64,000 nucleotides of DNA from Saturnia japonica (GCA_033032175.1 CM065322.1:3224001-3288000), one strand, 5' to 3'; positions 1 to 10,680 are shown, counted from the stretch's first letter. Program-made: numbers and translations. The notes: generated from the letters alone by a model not told the origin.

Positions 1-1078
1 TTAGACAATCTTCTCCAAGCAACTCATATTCTTAATGACTTTATAATCTGAATTGTCATTTTTTCGCATAAAAATTCTGCCGTTTCTGACCCACACGTAC
101 TTGTAATTCTTGTCTCTGGACAATTGTCTCGCAGCAGCGTGAAGAGCTTTGTTGGCAAGCGAAAGGTGCTCCATGATGTATATCGGTTTTTTGTCTCCTG
201 CTATTTTGACATGAGAGGAATTGAGTTTATCATCTGGATGAAACTTATTATACTTAATGACAGCAGCAAAAAAGCTATCTCGAACGAAAGGACTATTAAA
301 TTGCACTACAATGGCACGAGGACGTTGACTAGAACGGTTTTGTTTTACAGTTCTGGTACAGTGCATGATCTTATCATAATCAACGGGGTAGTTTATAACT
401 GTACTTAACTGCTTAATTATTGACATTAAATTCTCATTTTTTGACTCTGGAACACATTGTATCTCTATATTACTGGCACGGGCATGTTGTTCCATTTGGT
501 TTATGCGCCCACTTAAGTCTTGAATAGCAGTTTGCATCTTTAAGTTCTGTGAAACTAAGTTCTTTGTTGATTCCGACAATTGTTTATGTTCGCTCAGCAA
601 ATCCTCATATTGTGAGTTAAGAAATGAAAAAGACTCCTTAAAATCCCTAATGTCATCCTTGATCAATCGAAGTTCAGTGTTGATAGTGCTTGATAAATTC
701 TGATTTATTTGCGTTGCGAAATTAGCCAGTTCTTCCTTAAGCACTTCTTTGATTAAGTTCCGTATAACATCATGATTGAGTGGTGTGGAAGTGCTTGGGT
801 TGGGAGATGTCGTGTGTGCGGTACCTTTCTTCGATCGGACTGTAACATGATCGAAAGTATTGTACAGTTCGAATTGAGGTGTTGTCATTATTGCTTTTTT
901 TTTTCATGCACATCAGACACTTCCAATCACTAGACCACATGGCTGTAGATCTTTCTTGGGAATCAGAAGGGAAAACACAATCAAAGTGATAAGCTTTATC
1001 GCATTGCATACATTTTCTATAATTATCATTGTCAGCATGCAAATTACAGCACCCCCAGGAGATTGAACTGGACGACAT
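1..1078 (-). pseudogene. LINE ORF1: PHD finger + coiled coil + FP-type C-terminal domain, split by a one-base homopolymer shift
   Basis: The N-terminal part (from the ATG at 1078) has a PHD-like zinc-finger spacing of Cys/His pairs followed by W-x-C-x-x-C (about residues 9-56). It then runs into a 10-base A tract (895..904 on the minus strand) where the frame changes. The second frame continues for about 295 residues to a stop at 1..3: a Ser/Thr-rich linker, a heptad-rich helical stretch (about residues 40-135 of that part) and a basic C-terminal region resembling the FP protein C-terminal domain found in ORF1 of lepidopteran CR1-group non-LTR retrotransposons. With nine A residues the two frames would be continuous. 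In such elements ORF1 binds element RNA in the ribonucleoprotein. ORF2 would lie to the left, outside the window. The shift could be a real mutation or a homopolymer error. The FP-type domain is a normal LINE ORF1 module here, not a viral insertion. Confidence 0.75.
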
Positions 1079-1530
1079 AATGTGCCTTTTCAACTCACTT
1101 GTTAATATCCTTTTCTTAAAGAAGAAGAAACAGTGGAAACAATATATCGTAAAAAAAGAAGGTAATTGAATTTTTTTTTTTACAAATAAATAATTTTATC
1201 CATTCTTAAACATACGTTAGATGACTGAATAACCTTGTCTATAATCATACCACAGTGTTAGCTATTATTTGAATTGACAGAGATTTGTTGATATTATTAA
1301 ACACTTGTTGTTAGTTTCAAGAGAAACCACGAATTAACTTACTATTGTATGACACAAACACATACAGACCAGTCACTAAAATTTATAAACGTTTTTTTGT
1401 GTTTATTAGGTAAGTAATTATGAACATATCACTAGTTCTGAATAAGATCCAAAGAACACACATTTATACACAGATTGAAGTATAGATTCACTAGATTGTA
1501 TTAACTTTTAGCTAGTTTATAATTAAAACT
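1079..1530. other. AT-rich stretch, probable LINE 5' UTR then unassigned
   Basis: No ORF or recognisable repeat. The part next to 1079 may be the 5' untranslated region of the minus-strand LINE, but I could not find its 5' end or a target-site duplication. Confidence 0.4.
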
Positions 1531-1817
1531 ATGGAGACAAGTAACAAGCGACCGACTCGCTTCGACTGTTCGAATTCCTGCAAAGAAACTGAGCTTTCGG
1601 TGAATGAAAACATCGTAATGAATGCATGGCGGTAGAGCTTTTTCTAATGCCCCTATGTCTAGCTACCCTACCACCCTCAAGTTGAACATCCGTTGCCAAG
1701 CTCCTATAGGTGTTTTCCGACAGTTGCATTTGAGAGCCATTCTTCTTCTTCTTCTTAATTTTGAGCAACATAATCATTTAAGAACAGGTGAGATTGTGGC
1801 CATAACAATAAAAAAAA
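1531..1817 (+). repeat. tRNA-derived SINE, type A, degenerate copy
   Basis: The head contains a B-box-like GTTCGAATTCC. The body carries the words CTGAGCTTTCGGTGAATGAA, CCCCTATG..AGCTACC and a tail GGTGAGATTGTGGCCATAAC. The same body occurs in the opposite orientation at 22521..22765, 33104..33395 and 46485..46745, and forward at 45550..45768 and 58755..58930. A TTC microsatellite interrupts the body near 1740. Confidence 0.6.
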
Positions 1818-1828
1818 TGGCAGCAACG

Positions 1829-1930
1829 CTCGTCGATGCATAGCCAATCTCTCGATGTTCGCCGTTGTTTTTGAATTGTAATGTGCTTACCATCAGACAC
1901 TATGTCGTCAGTTTGCTGTGCTATAAATAT
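1829..1930 (+). repeat. LINE 3'-tail fragment
   Basis: The sequence around CGCCGTTG..TTGAATTGTAATGTGCTTACCATCAG matches stretches at 18310..18390 and 61525..61605. In the last of these it follows a degenerate reverse-transcriptase C-terminus, which suggests a shared LINE 3' UTR. Confidence 0.45.
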
Positions 1931-2504
1931 CTAGACAATTTCCACTAATATTGCAAAATTATGAAGTTAATGAGTACTGCATTACTATGCTGGAAACCCT
2001 GAAAATAAAATAATTAAAATAAATCTAAATGCATGTAACCATTTACCATGTAACCAGGATTTCATTGGGGAAGCAGTCAAGGGTAAGCTAGTGTTATTTT
2101 TGGGAGTAAAAATTCATTTAGTGGACTGGAGAGTAACTCAGATATTTTTTCGGATGGATAACGCTTTGACATTCGGAAGTGGCATACAATCAAAAGGCGC
2201 TTGTCGATAAATTTGCCCTTTAAGTGATTTATTTGATTATCAACGTGTAGATATCATTTGTAGGATATAAAACCGGACCGAACTTGTGTCTGAGGTCGAA
2301 AGAAAGAGGTAGAAAGGGTAGAAAGGGTGGTTCACTGGGGAAAGGGAAATCTCGTTCAGTTTAATCCCTTAAAGACACAAGTTTGTGTGTTTTCCAGGAC
2401 AGAAACTTCATTTATTGTAGTATCTAATTTATAAGACACTCTTTTAAAGATCTAGTTATATCGGAAACTTGTGTTGATATATCCAGCAATGAGCAATTCC
2501 GGAG
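1931..2504. other. Unassigned AT-rich sequence
   Basis: No supported coding region or repeat match inside the window. A purine-rich run (AGAAAGGGTAGAAAGGGTGG) lies near 2310. Confidence 0.4.
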
Positions 2505-2870
2505 TCATTTGGAGAGCAAGGCCAAATTGGCAGCTAAAAAGCTGGGTGTTCTCCATCGTTCAAAGCATTACTTCACTTGTGCTATATAAAGTGATGGAAA
2601 GGTATGACTTTATATCGAGTATTGCTCACACATATGGACCAGTGCTCTAATCAACCAGCTTTCTCCTATTGACTCCGTGCAAAAGCAGGGTATTCGCAAT
2701 GTCGACGATCCCGAGCTAATATACCGTCTAGATAGGTATCTACGTACCAACAACAACAACGTAACACAACAACAACTACGTAGAGACTTCGGGTCTCTTT
2801 GTGGCTTCTACCTTATGTACAATGGAGAATGCTCTGAGGAACTTTTGCCCCCATCATGGTTCTAAACTAA
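2505..2870 (+). mobile_element. Degenerate LINE reverse-transcriptase C-terminal remnant
   Basis: Interrupted translations read LGVLHRSKHYFT, then IDSVQKQGIRNVDDPEL..RLD, then LRRDFGSLCGFYLMYNGECSEELL. This order and wording matches the post-RT C-terminal region of a common lepidopteran non-LTR retrotransposon ORF2 (RARQYF.., DPFDRVQRRA.RIVGDP, RDVASLCVFYRIYHGECSEEL). Frameshifts and stops between the pieces show a dead copy. The ends are not defined. Confidence 0.6.
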
Positions 2871-2930
2871 CACCTTTCGTTATTGGTTAGCTGCTCATCG
2901 TCACACTTTAAACCAAGCTGAAACGCGACA

Positions 2931-2958
2931 ATAGTAAGGTTCTCTAGAACCTTGCTAT
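2931..2958. repeat. Short near-perfect palindrome
   Basis: ATAGTAAGGTTCT and AGAACCTTGCTAT are 13-base arms (one G/T mismatch) around a 2-base centre. It lies just past the LINE remnant. No function is assigned. Confidence 0.5.
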
Positions 2959-3091
2959 CGCGTGATAGGAAGGTTTTCCTCTAGGGATTTGACATGGAGC
3001 TCTTCACTCAATTTTACTCCTAACATATCTATTAGCGCTCTCATTTCTACTGCATTTATTTTACTTTCATGATTTTTTTATCACACCCAAC

Positions 3092-3215
3092 TTTCACTTC
3101 CGTTTTTTTTTTTTTTTTTTTTTTTAGAACTGACTACACTGTTAGCCTTAGGGGCCCTATCGTCAAACAGAGCCGCTGCGGCTTTTACAGCTTCACCGGA
3201 CTTGTTTCACTTCCG
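3092..3215 (-). mobile_element. Ultra-short jockey-family LINE 3' end with 11-bp TSD
   Basis: An 11-bp direct repeat, TTTCACTTCCG, occurs at 3092..3102 and 3205..3215. Between them lies a T run (3103 to about 3124, the poly(A) tail in element sense) and about 80 bp identical or near identical to the 3' terminus of the jockey element at 57255..58718 (TAGCCTTAGGGGCCCTA, then CGGCTTTTACAGCTTCACC). The copy is only 102 bp long, consistent with severe 5' truncation during target-primed reverse transcription. Confidence 0.85.
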
Positions 3216-4201
3216 TACATGAGTGTTGAAATTCTCTGGCTGCTCATAAAGGAGTGCAACGCCCCCATTCACCATATTACCGGCATTTACTCTCCTAATA
3301 ATATACTCTCTCGAAATATTTTATCAGTTATTATTATTATTATAAATGTAACTGAAACAGATATTCGCCACACAGAACTTATATAACTAAGATATCGCGG
3401 ACAAATTAGAAAGTCATTGTCCTAGCTACTATGAGCCTATGAACTTATTTCAATAAATTGTCTATGCTAGTATAGAATAAATGCAGGTAAAACGTGAAAT
3501 GATTAAAATAAACAGGAATAGGTACATTACGTATAAAGTTGACTTTTTACATTTTATTTTAGACAGGTTGGTACTCGTAATAAATGTAGTTATGGGTAAA
3601 TGGTATTAAGTACCTCATTTTTTTAAAGCTGATTTTGTCTCAGTTATCTATCTATATAGTCTATATATAAAAGCACCGGTCTTGAACAATTTAAATGCAT
3701 ATTTAATCAGTTTTACTCAGTGGGTACCTAAGCACTAGCCAAATTGACATGATTAAACTTCGTCATAGTAACTTAATTTACTTTTTGTACCTACGTTACG
3801 GGCGCGGCGCGGTATTTCCGTGAATTAAAAATATAACATTTTAATATTGTAAATATGAATTTTTGTTTTGCTTCTGTATAATTACCTGAATTGCTCTGGT
3901 GTTGCAGTTGTCCATAGGCGACGGTAACCATTTACCTTCATATGTTAAGTCTGCTTTTTTATGCATTTGGCATAATAAAAATAAATTCAGCCTGTATATA
4001 TTCATTTTATGCATTTGTAGGATGTACTAAAGTTGTCCAAAATGGAAATCAATCACACGGCTTCACTATCGGACACCTGGTGCGGGATTACTGTCCACAG
4101 TGTCCACCCATGCGTATTTACATGGTATAGCTACCTAGAGAGTTGAATGTTACTCTGCAAATTTGTGTCTACTTACCTTTCAGGTTTAGACGGTTGTCTT
4201 A
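3216..4201. other. Unassigned AT-rich sequence
   Basis: Only short frames are present, with no codon structure or family motif that I recognise, and no repeat partner seen in the window. Confidence 0.4.
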
Positions 4202-4715
4202 TCTATACAATTAATAAAATTGAAGTGTCTGTTTGTAATGTCAAAATAACAGCTTTTTACTAAATGCATATGAAAGTATATACGATAACTATAAAAAAAC
4301 CATTTTTAAAATTTTTGTCTGACTGTCTGTTTGTTCCGGGTAATCTCCGAAACGGTTGTACTGATTTTGAACTGACTTTCACTGGTAGATAGCTGAATTT
4401 ATATGGAGTAACTTAGGCTACTTTTATTTAAGAAAAAGAATTGGGATTCCGCACAATTAAAAAAACTGGCCATGGTGAATCAATTCGGGCGCTTAAATAG
4501 CTTACGCTGAGTAAACCATAAGATATATAGCAAATTAATATACTAAACAATTGTAGACATTAAAAAGACCTACAAAAATGTCTGGGAGAGTAATATCTAT
4601 CTTCTAAGGAACACCCATAATAATCATTTTTATCTTTAAAATAGCCGGGAGCGGGGGAGCAAGATTCGCGTCGGAATTCTGTAGTCAATGTGAGCGAAGC
4701 CGCGGGCACAGCTAG
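4202..4715 (+). mobile_element. Non-autonomous Helitron-like element, family 1 (514 bp)
   Basis: The 5' end is TCTATACAATTAATAAAATT and the 3' end is GCCGCGGGCACAGCTAG, with a host A before and a T after. TC...CTAG termini, a GC-rich potential hairpin just before CTAG and A/T insertion are Helitron hallmarks. Sister copies lie at 19434..19938 and 62125..62607 (same strand) and at 47791..48306 and 59146..59590 (opposite strand). There is no coding capacity. Confidence 0.7.
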
Positions 4716-5073
4716 TCTATAATAAAATTAAATAAAGTGACAGTCAAGAATTTCACACGAAAGGCTATTTGAATTACATTCATATTTCAGTTGTATTGTA
4801 AATATTGAAATAATGTATTTCTAATTCCTATACTTTTTTTTTCTAACAAGTTTAATACGAATCTCTTCTACTCATATATTCAGTTATAGCGTCTTGTTTA
4901 TATCTTACTTGACAGACACATTAATTATTATCATTTCGATCTCTAAGTCCGATGAATGTCTTAAATGTGTATATTTAGACCATTTAAAATTATTTTAGAA
5001 GTTAGAACATTTTATTATCGACCAAAATACACTTAGGTAACAAGAAAACCTAAATATTTGACATTTGTAACAT
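4716..5073. other. 3' flank of the lipocalin-like gene
   Basis: AT-rich, with no ORF. It lies between the Helitron-like element and the poly(A) signal of the minus-strand gene. Confidence 0.4.
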
Positions 5074-5079
5074 TTTATT
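5074..5079 (-). terminator. Poly(A) signal AATAAA of the lipocalin-like gene
   Basis: In gene sense the sequence directly after the stop codon reads TAG-ACAATAAAATG, so the hexamer begins three bases past the stop. This implies a very short 3' UTR unless a more distal signal is used. Confidence 0.5.
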
Positions 5080-5081
5080 GT

Positions 5082-7755
5082 CTAGAATTTCAAAAGATCT
5101 TTTATGGGACTTTCACAGATTTTTGGTAATCTTTGCGGCCCACGAAGTTTGTTCATTAAATTGAAGACTCCTTTTAGTTCATCTTGCGTGACACCCTAAA
5201 AACATAATACTTTATTTTAGAAGAGAAACACATTATATCAATTTTTCGTTAATTAAAATTGTAGAACCGTAATAATATGGGAAGATTAGACGTTATCGAA
5301 TCCAATCAAATCAGTAAATGAGTGATCTCGGGATTATATTTTACGGTGTTTATTAGTATTAACACAAAGCGTATATAACCAATTAAATAGATTGGAATTT
5401 TAGAGAAGAAAATCATAGTTAAATACCTGATCTCTTCGGTATATAATAACCGAAATCATTCTTCCCCAGAGCATTTGTAAAAGGAATGGACCATTGCCGT
5501 TGACATCTTCCATGAGATGTAGTTGCATCAAAGCTCGAGATTTTAGAGTTTTATCTAAACAAAAAAAAGTATTAATTTAATCACACTTATGAGAGGCTAG
5601 GTTATAAAAAACACTTTTCGTTTACACTGATCAAAGTTCCTAAAAAGTGAACGCCCGGGCGAGTGAAGGCAAACATAATTTAATAGAAGCTACTTGCAGT
5701 GAAAAAACTCATATATGTATTTTCTTACAAAATTTCTGGGAGTAACTAAGTATACATATTTGACCAGGGATACAAATAAGATATTTTTTGGTAAAAGTTT
5801 TTTCACTTACTAGTATTTTTCAATACACGATAAACTTTAAAATGCTGTTTTATAATAAAAATTAACCGCGACTGATATGTAAAAGTTAATTTATTATATA
5901 ACAGATACATTTCGTATACTGAGTTGCCATGAAATTTTAATATAAACTAAATCTTTTTGAGAACCTAATCAAGTTACCCGTATATTTATTATTCTTGGTG
6001 TGTAAATAATCACGAAATTGGAACGTCGATCTTCCATGACCCTTTAAGTGTAAGTTAAGGGAATATAAATAAAACTGATTATCATTTCCTAGTTAATAAA
6101 TGGTATCACAAAACATGTGTTTTGAATTGCTTCATATAGGCACGAGTAGCTGGATAGGTATTGCATGAATCTGAAGAATCAGCTGTAATCAAAAGTACAT
6201 GCAATTTTTTTTAAAACCTTTACCAGGAATAATATCAGCTTCTATTTTCACGTTACCGTTTTGTACTAAATTAACAATTATAATTATGCAATACTTTGTA
6301 AAAAAAAATATTCTTACGAATATCATTATTATCCAGGTCCAAGGATAGAACTTGTTGGAAGCAGCCGCTCACACCTTCGACAGACTTCGCCCAAACGTCG
6401 AAAGGATGTTCGGTGTAGTATCTTTGGCGTACTATATTTCCCCTGATTTTTTCTGTCAACGAAGTCTGCGGTATCGATGCTTTCGTTTTGTTCACAAGCC
6501 AACGTAATCCTGCCTGAAAGTCCCACTTTAGTTTTACAGTTTTGCTCTCTCTTTATTTTAGAGAAAAGATTTTATCATGTATCAAGATTTATTATAATTT
6601 GTATAGTTAGGAATGTTAGTAATCCAGTTAGAACAACGGTCTTTTCTAAGGTTGGTTATAAAATCGCTAAAGGTTACATTGACCATTTAGCATGAGATGG
6701 ACTGTAAGCATGCTTGCAATTTTATACAATAAAAAAAGCATCATCATCATTATTTGAACCGAAAGATGTCCACTACTGTACATAGGTCTTTCCCAAAGAT
6801 CGCCACAACGACCAGTCCTTTACTGCTCGCATCCATCGACTTCCTCCAACATTTACCAGGTCGTAGGTAATAAAATAAAATTAAAAATTCAATTAAATAA
6901 TAGTAATTAGGAATTATATATATTAACTCTTTTTATAGTAAAGACATCTTGTATATTTTGGGATCTGATAACGGCTTAGATCTAGATACCTCACAAAAAG
7001 TAAACGTGTCACTAATAAGCCCTTTTATGAGTATGAGAAATAAGCTTTTACAACTTTGTTTGATAAATAAGTATTTCGTAAGTCATTACGTCATTAGTAA
7101 TTGTAACTAATGGTCACTTTTACTATCAATCACGCTAGAGACTAAGCGGTACCGTGAACTAAATAGCGAAGTTAAATTAGAATTGGAGACAAATGGACCC
7201 GTTTTCTTTTCTTATTTAATAGAAACATGTGGTTATAAAAAATTATGCCAATGTCACGCGAATAGAATATTTGTATAATCTTTGGCGTTCAAGCAACTTA
7301 AAGTGCATACTTCCAGTTATTATTTATATTTCACTTCCCTTGAGCACAATAATCCAAACTATGTCACGCAAAACACCACCAATATTACTTAATTAGGGCA
7401 AAAGAAAGTAAGAAATAAAAACCACAAGATGACGGATCGAAATCCCAGATCCAAAGACTCCTGAAAACGGCCCACTTTACTGCATATGGTACCATAGATG
7501 CGGTCGTGTATAGAAAAGTATTAAATGAATTAGACATACCTCATCAGTTTCGCTGATTTCTACCTTGTAACACGTCACCTCTTTCTCCGGGAATAGTTTC
7601 TCTGGAATTATTGCCACAACATGCCAAGTGCCGATGATGTCTTTAAAATTAAAATTGGCTTGGAATTCGTTACACGTTTTTGTCTGGTTGATGTCTGCTC
7701 CATTTATCAGGGTTATAATGAAAACTATAACTACTAAGCAACAGTAGTACGTCAT
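5082..7755 (-). CDS. Secreted lipocalin-like protein, five exons (231 aa), copy 1
   Basis: Exons by inspection, minus strand: 7755..7540, 6513..6318, 6265..6224, 5554..5427, 5195..5082. All introns are GT-AG and phases agree (0, 1, 1, 0); the total is 696 nt including stop. Residues 1-19 form a hydrophobic signal peptide (MTYYCCLVVIVFIITLINGA). The lipocalin GxW motif appears as GTW at 42-44. Mature cysteines at 29, 62, 123 and 221 could form two disulfides. An NKT glycosylation sequon lies at 80-82. Lipocalins are extracellular beta-barrel carriers of small hydrophobic ligands such as bilins or lipids; the ligand here is unknown. An upstream in-frame ATG (7821) exists, but the start at 7755 places the signal peptide first. 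Exon 5 lies outside the duplication, so copy 1 is the only complete gene. Intron 1 contains an RTE remnant and another repeat. The family call rests on the GxW motif, length and Cys pattern and is not certain. Confidence 0.72.
6739..6870 (-). mobile_element. RTE-type LINE ORF2 C-terminal remnant in intron 1
   Basis: The minus strand reads YDLVNVGGSRWMRAVKDWSL, then WRSLGKTYVQ, a stop, WTSFG and an Asp run from ATGATGATGATGC. This is the familiar end of lepidopteran RTE-type ORF2 (..GSRWMRAAQDRSLWR.LGEAYVQQW..) with a CAT repeat tail. It is duplicated at 10549..10680. Confidence 0.65.
7315..7470 (-). repeat. Dispersed repeat fragment (family R17)
   Basis: It shares the run ACACCACCAATATTAC and the flanking words CACTTCCCTT/CACTTATGCAC and AAAACCACAA with 17915..18240, and in reverse complement with 52015..52275. 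It lies within intron 1 and is copied at 11125..11280. Confidence 0.55.
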
Positions 7756-7861
7756 GGCTGGTGACTGAATGTAATTTAAGAGCGAACGTTGTAATGGAGA
7801 CGTTAGACCCGTTTTCGTCATAGATGATTAATAGTTTACAGAAGGGAACATCTTTTTTACC

Positions 7862-7905
7862 TAAATAATGTTGTTATACTCTCTATATTTACTATTATAG
7901 GGATA
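7862..7905 (-). promoter_or_regulatory. Possible core promoter of lipocalin-like copy 1
   Basis: In gene sense this reads CCTATAATAGTAAATATAGA, about 110-150 bp before the chosen ATG. It contains TATA-like words, but the region is AT-rich throughout, so this is weak. The equivalent position in copy 2 is split by a 283-bp insertion. Confidence 0.25.
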
Positions 7906-8807
7906 CGAGAATGTGAATATATTGTCTATTACATTTTAAAGTTTTACTTCTTTTGGTACATTTAGTAGAGGGCTTTTTTATTTATATTGTAGGATTTAAA
8001 GTTGAGACTTGAAACACTGTACATACGATGAAATATCACAGAAATTAATAAAAAATTCAAATTTAGACATAAAAATGCCTTGAATACGTGACTGTAGACA
8101 TAAAGCAATAAGTATGAAATTATTTAATAAGTATAAAAAAATCTTCATAATGTATATTATTTAAATTAATAATAGGTACTGTAGTGTTGTGATTCTAAAC
8201 ACACTATGAGGAGCAGCACATACTTTATTATTATAATTACAAGTTTAGAATGAACATTAGTTTTAGAGACACAAAGCGTACTCGTTCGTCTTAGTGCGTG
8301 TTACAGGAAGTCCGGTCATTGGTACATAGACTATATAAAGATATACAAAGACAAACAATGTTGCCCGCTCTATTACAATATACATTAGTTTATTTAATAC
8401 TTAATTTTATACTTTAATATACATATTTTCCCTTTTTTCAGATAGTGGTGTGATGCTAAAGCTGTTAGTGAGATTGTCCTACCTATTCGTAGTTTCTGTT
8501 CTACGTCATTTATTATTCTATGCTCACAATAACTCACCGTGAGAACAACGTGTAGGCAGCAATTTGATAAGATAATTGACACTACCTATCTAGACAGACT
8601 GACTCAAAAAATGCTTTATTAAATTAGGGTAAGATGAATGAACTTGTTAACCTAATTTTTTAATACCGTCCGTTTGCATCCGTTTTAAGGTCTCGGTCTA
8701 TACGGTCAAGGTTGATTTTTAGGGACGTAACTTCAATGCTTTGTAAGAGATACTTTTCAATCAAATATCATATTTTTAATTTAAATGCAATTCATTTTAT
8801 TCTGATA

Positions 8808-9037
8808 CTAGCGGAGTGCCCGCGGCTCCGCACGCATTTATAGTTACGCAGTAGTTATGTACATCCCGTGATTATATTTTTACCCATATTGTCGACAATT
8901 CATATGCCGTATCAATTGAGGAATGGTGTGTATTTCCCGTGTACAATTTTCATGAAATAATTCTTTTTATTTCTTTCTTACCAAAAGCATAATTATGGAT
9001 ATCCCTAATTTGGGAAATGACGGGTTCCTCATAAAAA
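8808..9037 (-). mobile_element. Helitron-like element, family 2, cut by the duplication edge
   Basis: It starts CTAGCGGAGTGCCCGCGGCT on the plus strand, the reverse of a Helitron 3' end with a GC-rich palindromic segment. It is related to 62935..63515. In unit 2 the same element continues past the duplication edge, so here the unit boundary truncates it. Confidence 0.6.
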
Positions 9038-10548
9038 TCAGTAAATGAGTGATCTCGGGATTATATTTTACGGTGTTTATTATATTAACACAAAGCGTAT
9101 ATAACCTATTAAATAGATTGGAATTTTAGAGAAGAAAATCATAGTTAAATACCTGATCTCTTCGGTATATAATAACCGAAATCATTCTTCCCCAGAGCAT
9201 TTGTAAAAGGAATGGACCATTGCCGTTGACATCTTCCATGAGATGTAGTTGCATCAAAGCTCGAGATTTTAGAGTTTTATCTAAACAAAAAAAAGTATTA
9301 ATTTAATCACACTTATGAGAGGCTAGGTTATAAAAAACACTTTTCGTTTACACTGATCAAAGTTCCTAAAAAGTGAACGCCCGGGCGAGTGAAGGCAAAC
9401 ATAATTTAATAGAAGCTACTTGCAGTGAAAAAACTCATGTATGTATTTTCTTACAAATTTTCTGGGAGTAACGAAGTATACATATTTGACCAGGGCTACA
9501 AATAAGATATTTTTTGGTAAAAGTTTTTTCACTTACTAGTATTTTTCAATACACGATAAGCTATTTAATGCTGTTTTATAATAAAAATTAACCGTAAGTG
9601 ATATGTAAAAGTTAATTTATTATGAAAGTTCACAAGTTAATGTGGTCTTCCGAAAGAAATATTTTGTATATAACAGATATTTCGTATACTGAGTTGCCAT
9701 GAAATTTTAATAGAGACTAAATCTTTTTGAGAACCTAATCGAGTTACCCGTATGTTTATTATAATGTCGATCTTCCATGACCCTTTCCGTCTATCTAGTA
9801 AATGATCCATTTTACAGATAATAACAATAGCTAAATTTTATAACTAGACAGGTAACGTTGGTAAGTTAAGGGAATATAAATAAAACTGAATATAATTTCC
9901 TAGTTAATAAATGGTATCAAAAAACATGTGTTTCGAATTGTTTCATATAGGCACGAGTAGCTGGATAGGTATTACATGAATCTGAAAAATCAGCTGTAAT
10001 CAAAAGTACATGCAATTTTTTTTTAAACCTATACCAGAAATAATATCAGCTTCTATTTTAACGTTACCATTTTGTACTAAATTAACAATTATAATTATGC
10101 AATACTTTGTAAAAATATTAATCTTACGAATATCATTATTATCCAGGTCCAAGGATAGAACTTGTTGGAAGCAGCCGCTCACACCTTCGACAGACTTCGC
10201 CCAAACGTCGAAAGGATGTTCGGTGTAGTATCTTTGGCGTACTATATTTCCCCTGATTTCTTCTGTCAACGAAGTTTGCGGTATCGATGCTTTCGTTTTG
10301 TTCACAAGCCAACGTAATCCTGCCTGAAAGTCACACCTTAGTTTTGCAGTTTTGGTCTCACTTTATTTTAGCAAAAAGTTTTTATCATGTATCAAGATTT
10401 ATTATAATTTGTATAGTTAGGAATGTTAGTAATCCAGTTAGAACAACGGTCTTTTCTAAGGTTGGTTATAAAATCGCTAAAGGTTACATTGACCATTTAG
10501 CATGAGATGGACTGTAAGCATGCTTGCAATTTTATACAATAAAAAAAG

Positions 10549-10680
10549 CATCATCATCATTATTTGAACCGAAAGATGTCCACTACTGTACATAGGTCTT
10601 TCCCAAAGATGGCCACAACGACCAGTCCTTTACTGCTCGCATCCATCGACTTCCTCCAACATTTACCAGGTCGTAGGTAA
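10549..10680 (-). mobile_element. RTE-type LINE remnant, duplicated copy in intron 1
   Basis: This is the unit 2 counterpart of 6739..6870, with the same RTE ORF2 end on the minus strand. It was carried along by the duplication and is not an independent insertion. Confidence 0.65.

Larger units (their letters stand above)
5308..9037. repeat. Tandem duplication, unit 1
   Basis: This unit is nearly identical to 9038..13134 over its whole length, with scattered substitutions and a few indels. Its left edge (ATCAAA|TCAGTAAATG) lies within intron 4 of the lipocalin-like gene. The junction with unit 2 reads CATAAAAA|TCAGTAAATG at 9037/9038. Three A residues are shared by both breakpoints. Confidence 0.93.

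Noticed and set aside
1..888. Similarity of the ORF1 C-terminal region to a baculovirus-type FP domain, suggesting viral integration
   Set aside because: The domain follows a PHD finger and a coiled coil in the order found in CR1-group LINE ORF1 proteins, where this module is standard, and no other viral gene is nearby.
10010..10228. Plus-strand frame over lipocalin copy 2 exons 2-3
   Set aside because: Antisense shadow; the minus-strand exons have consistent splice sites and are duplicated in copy 1.
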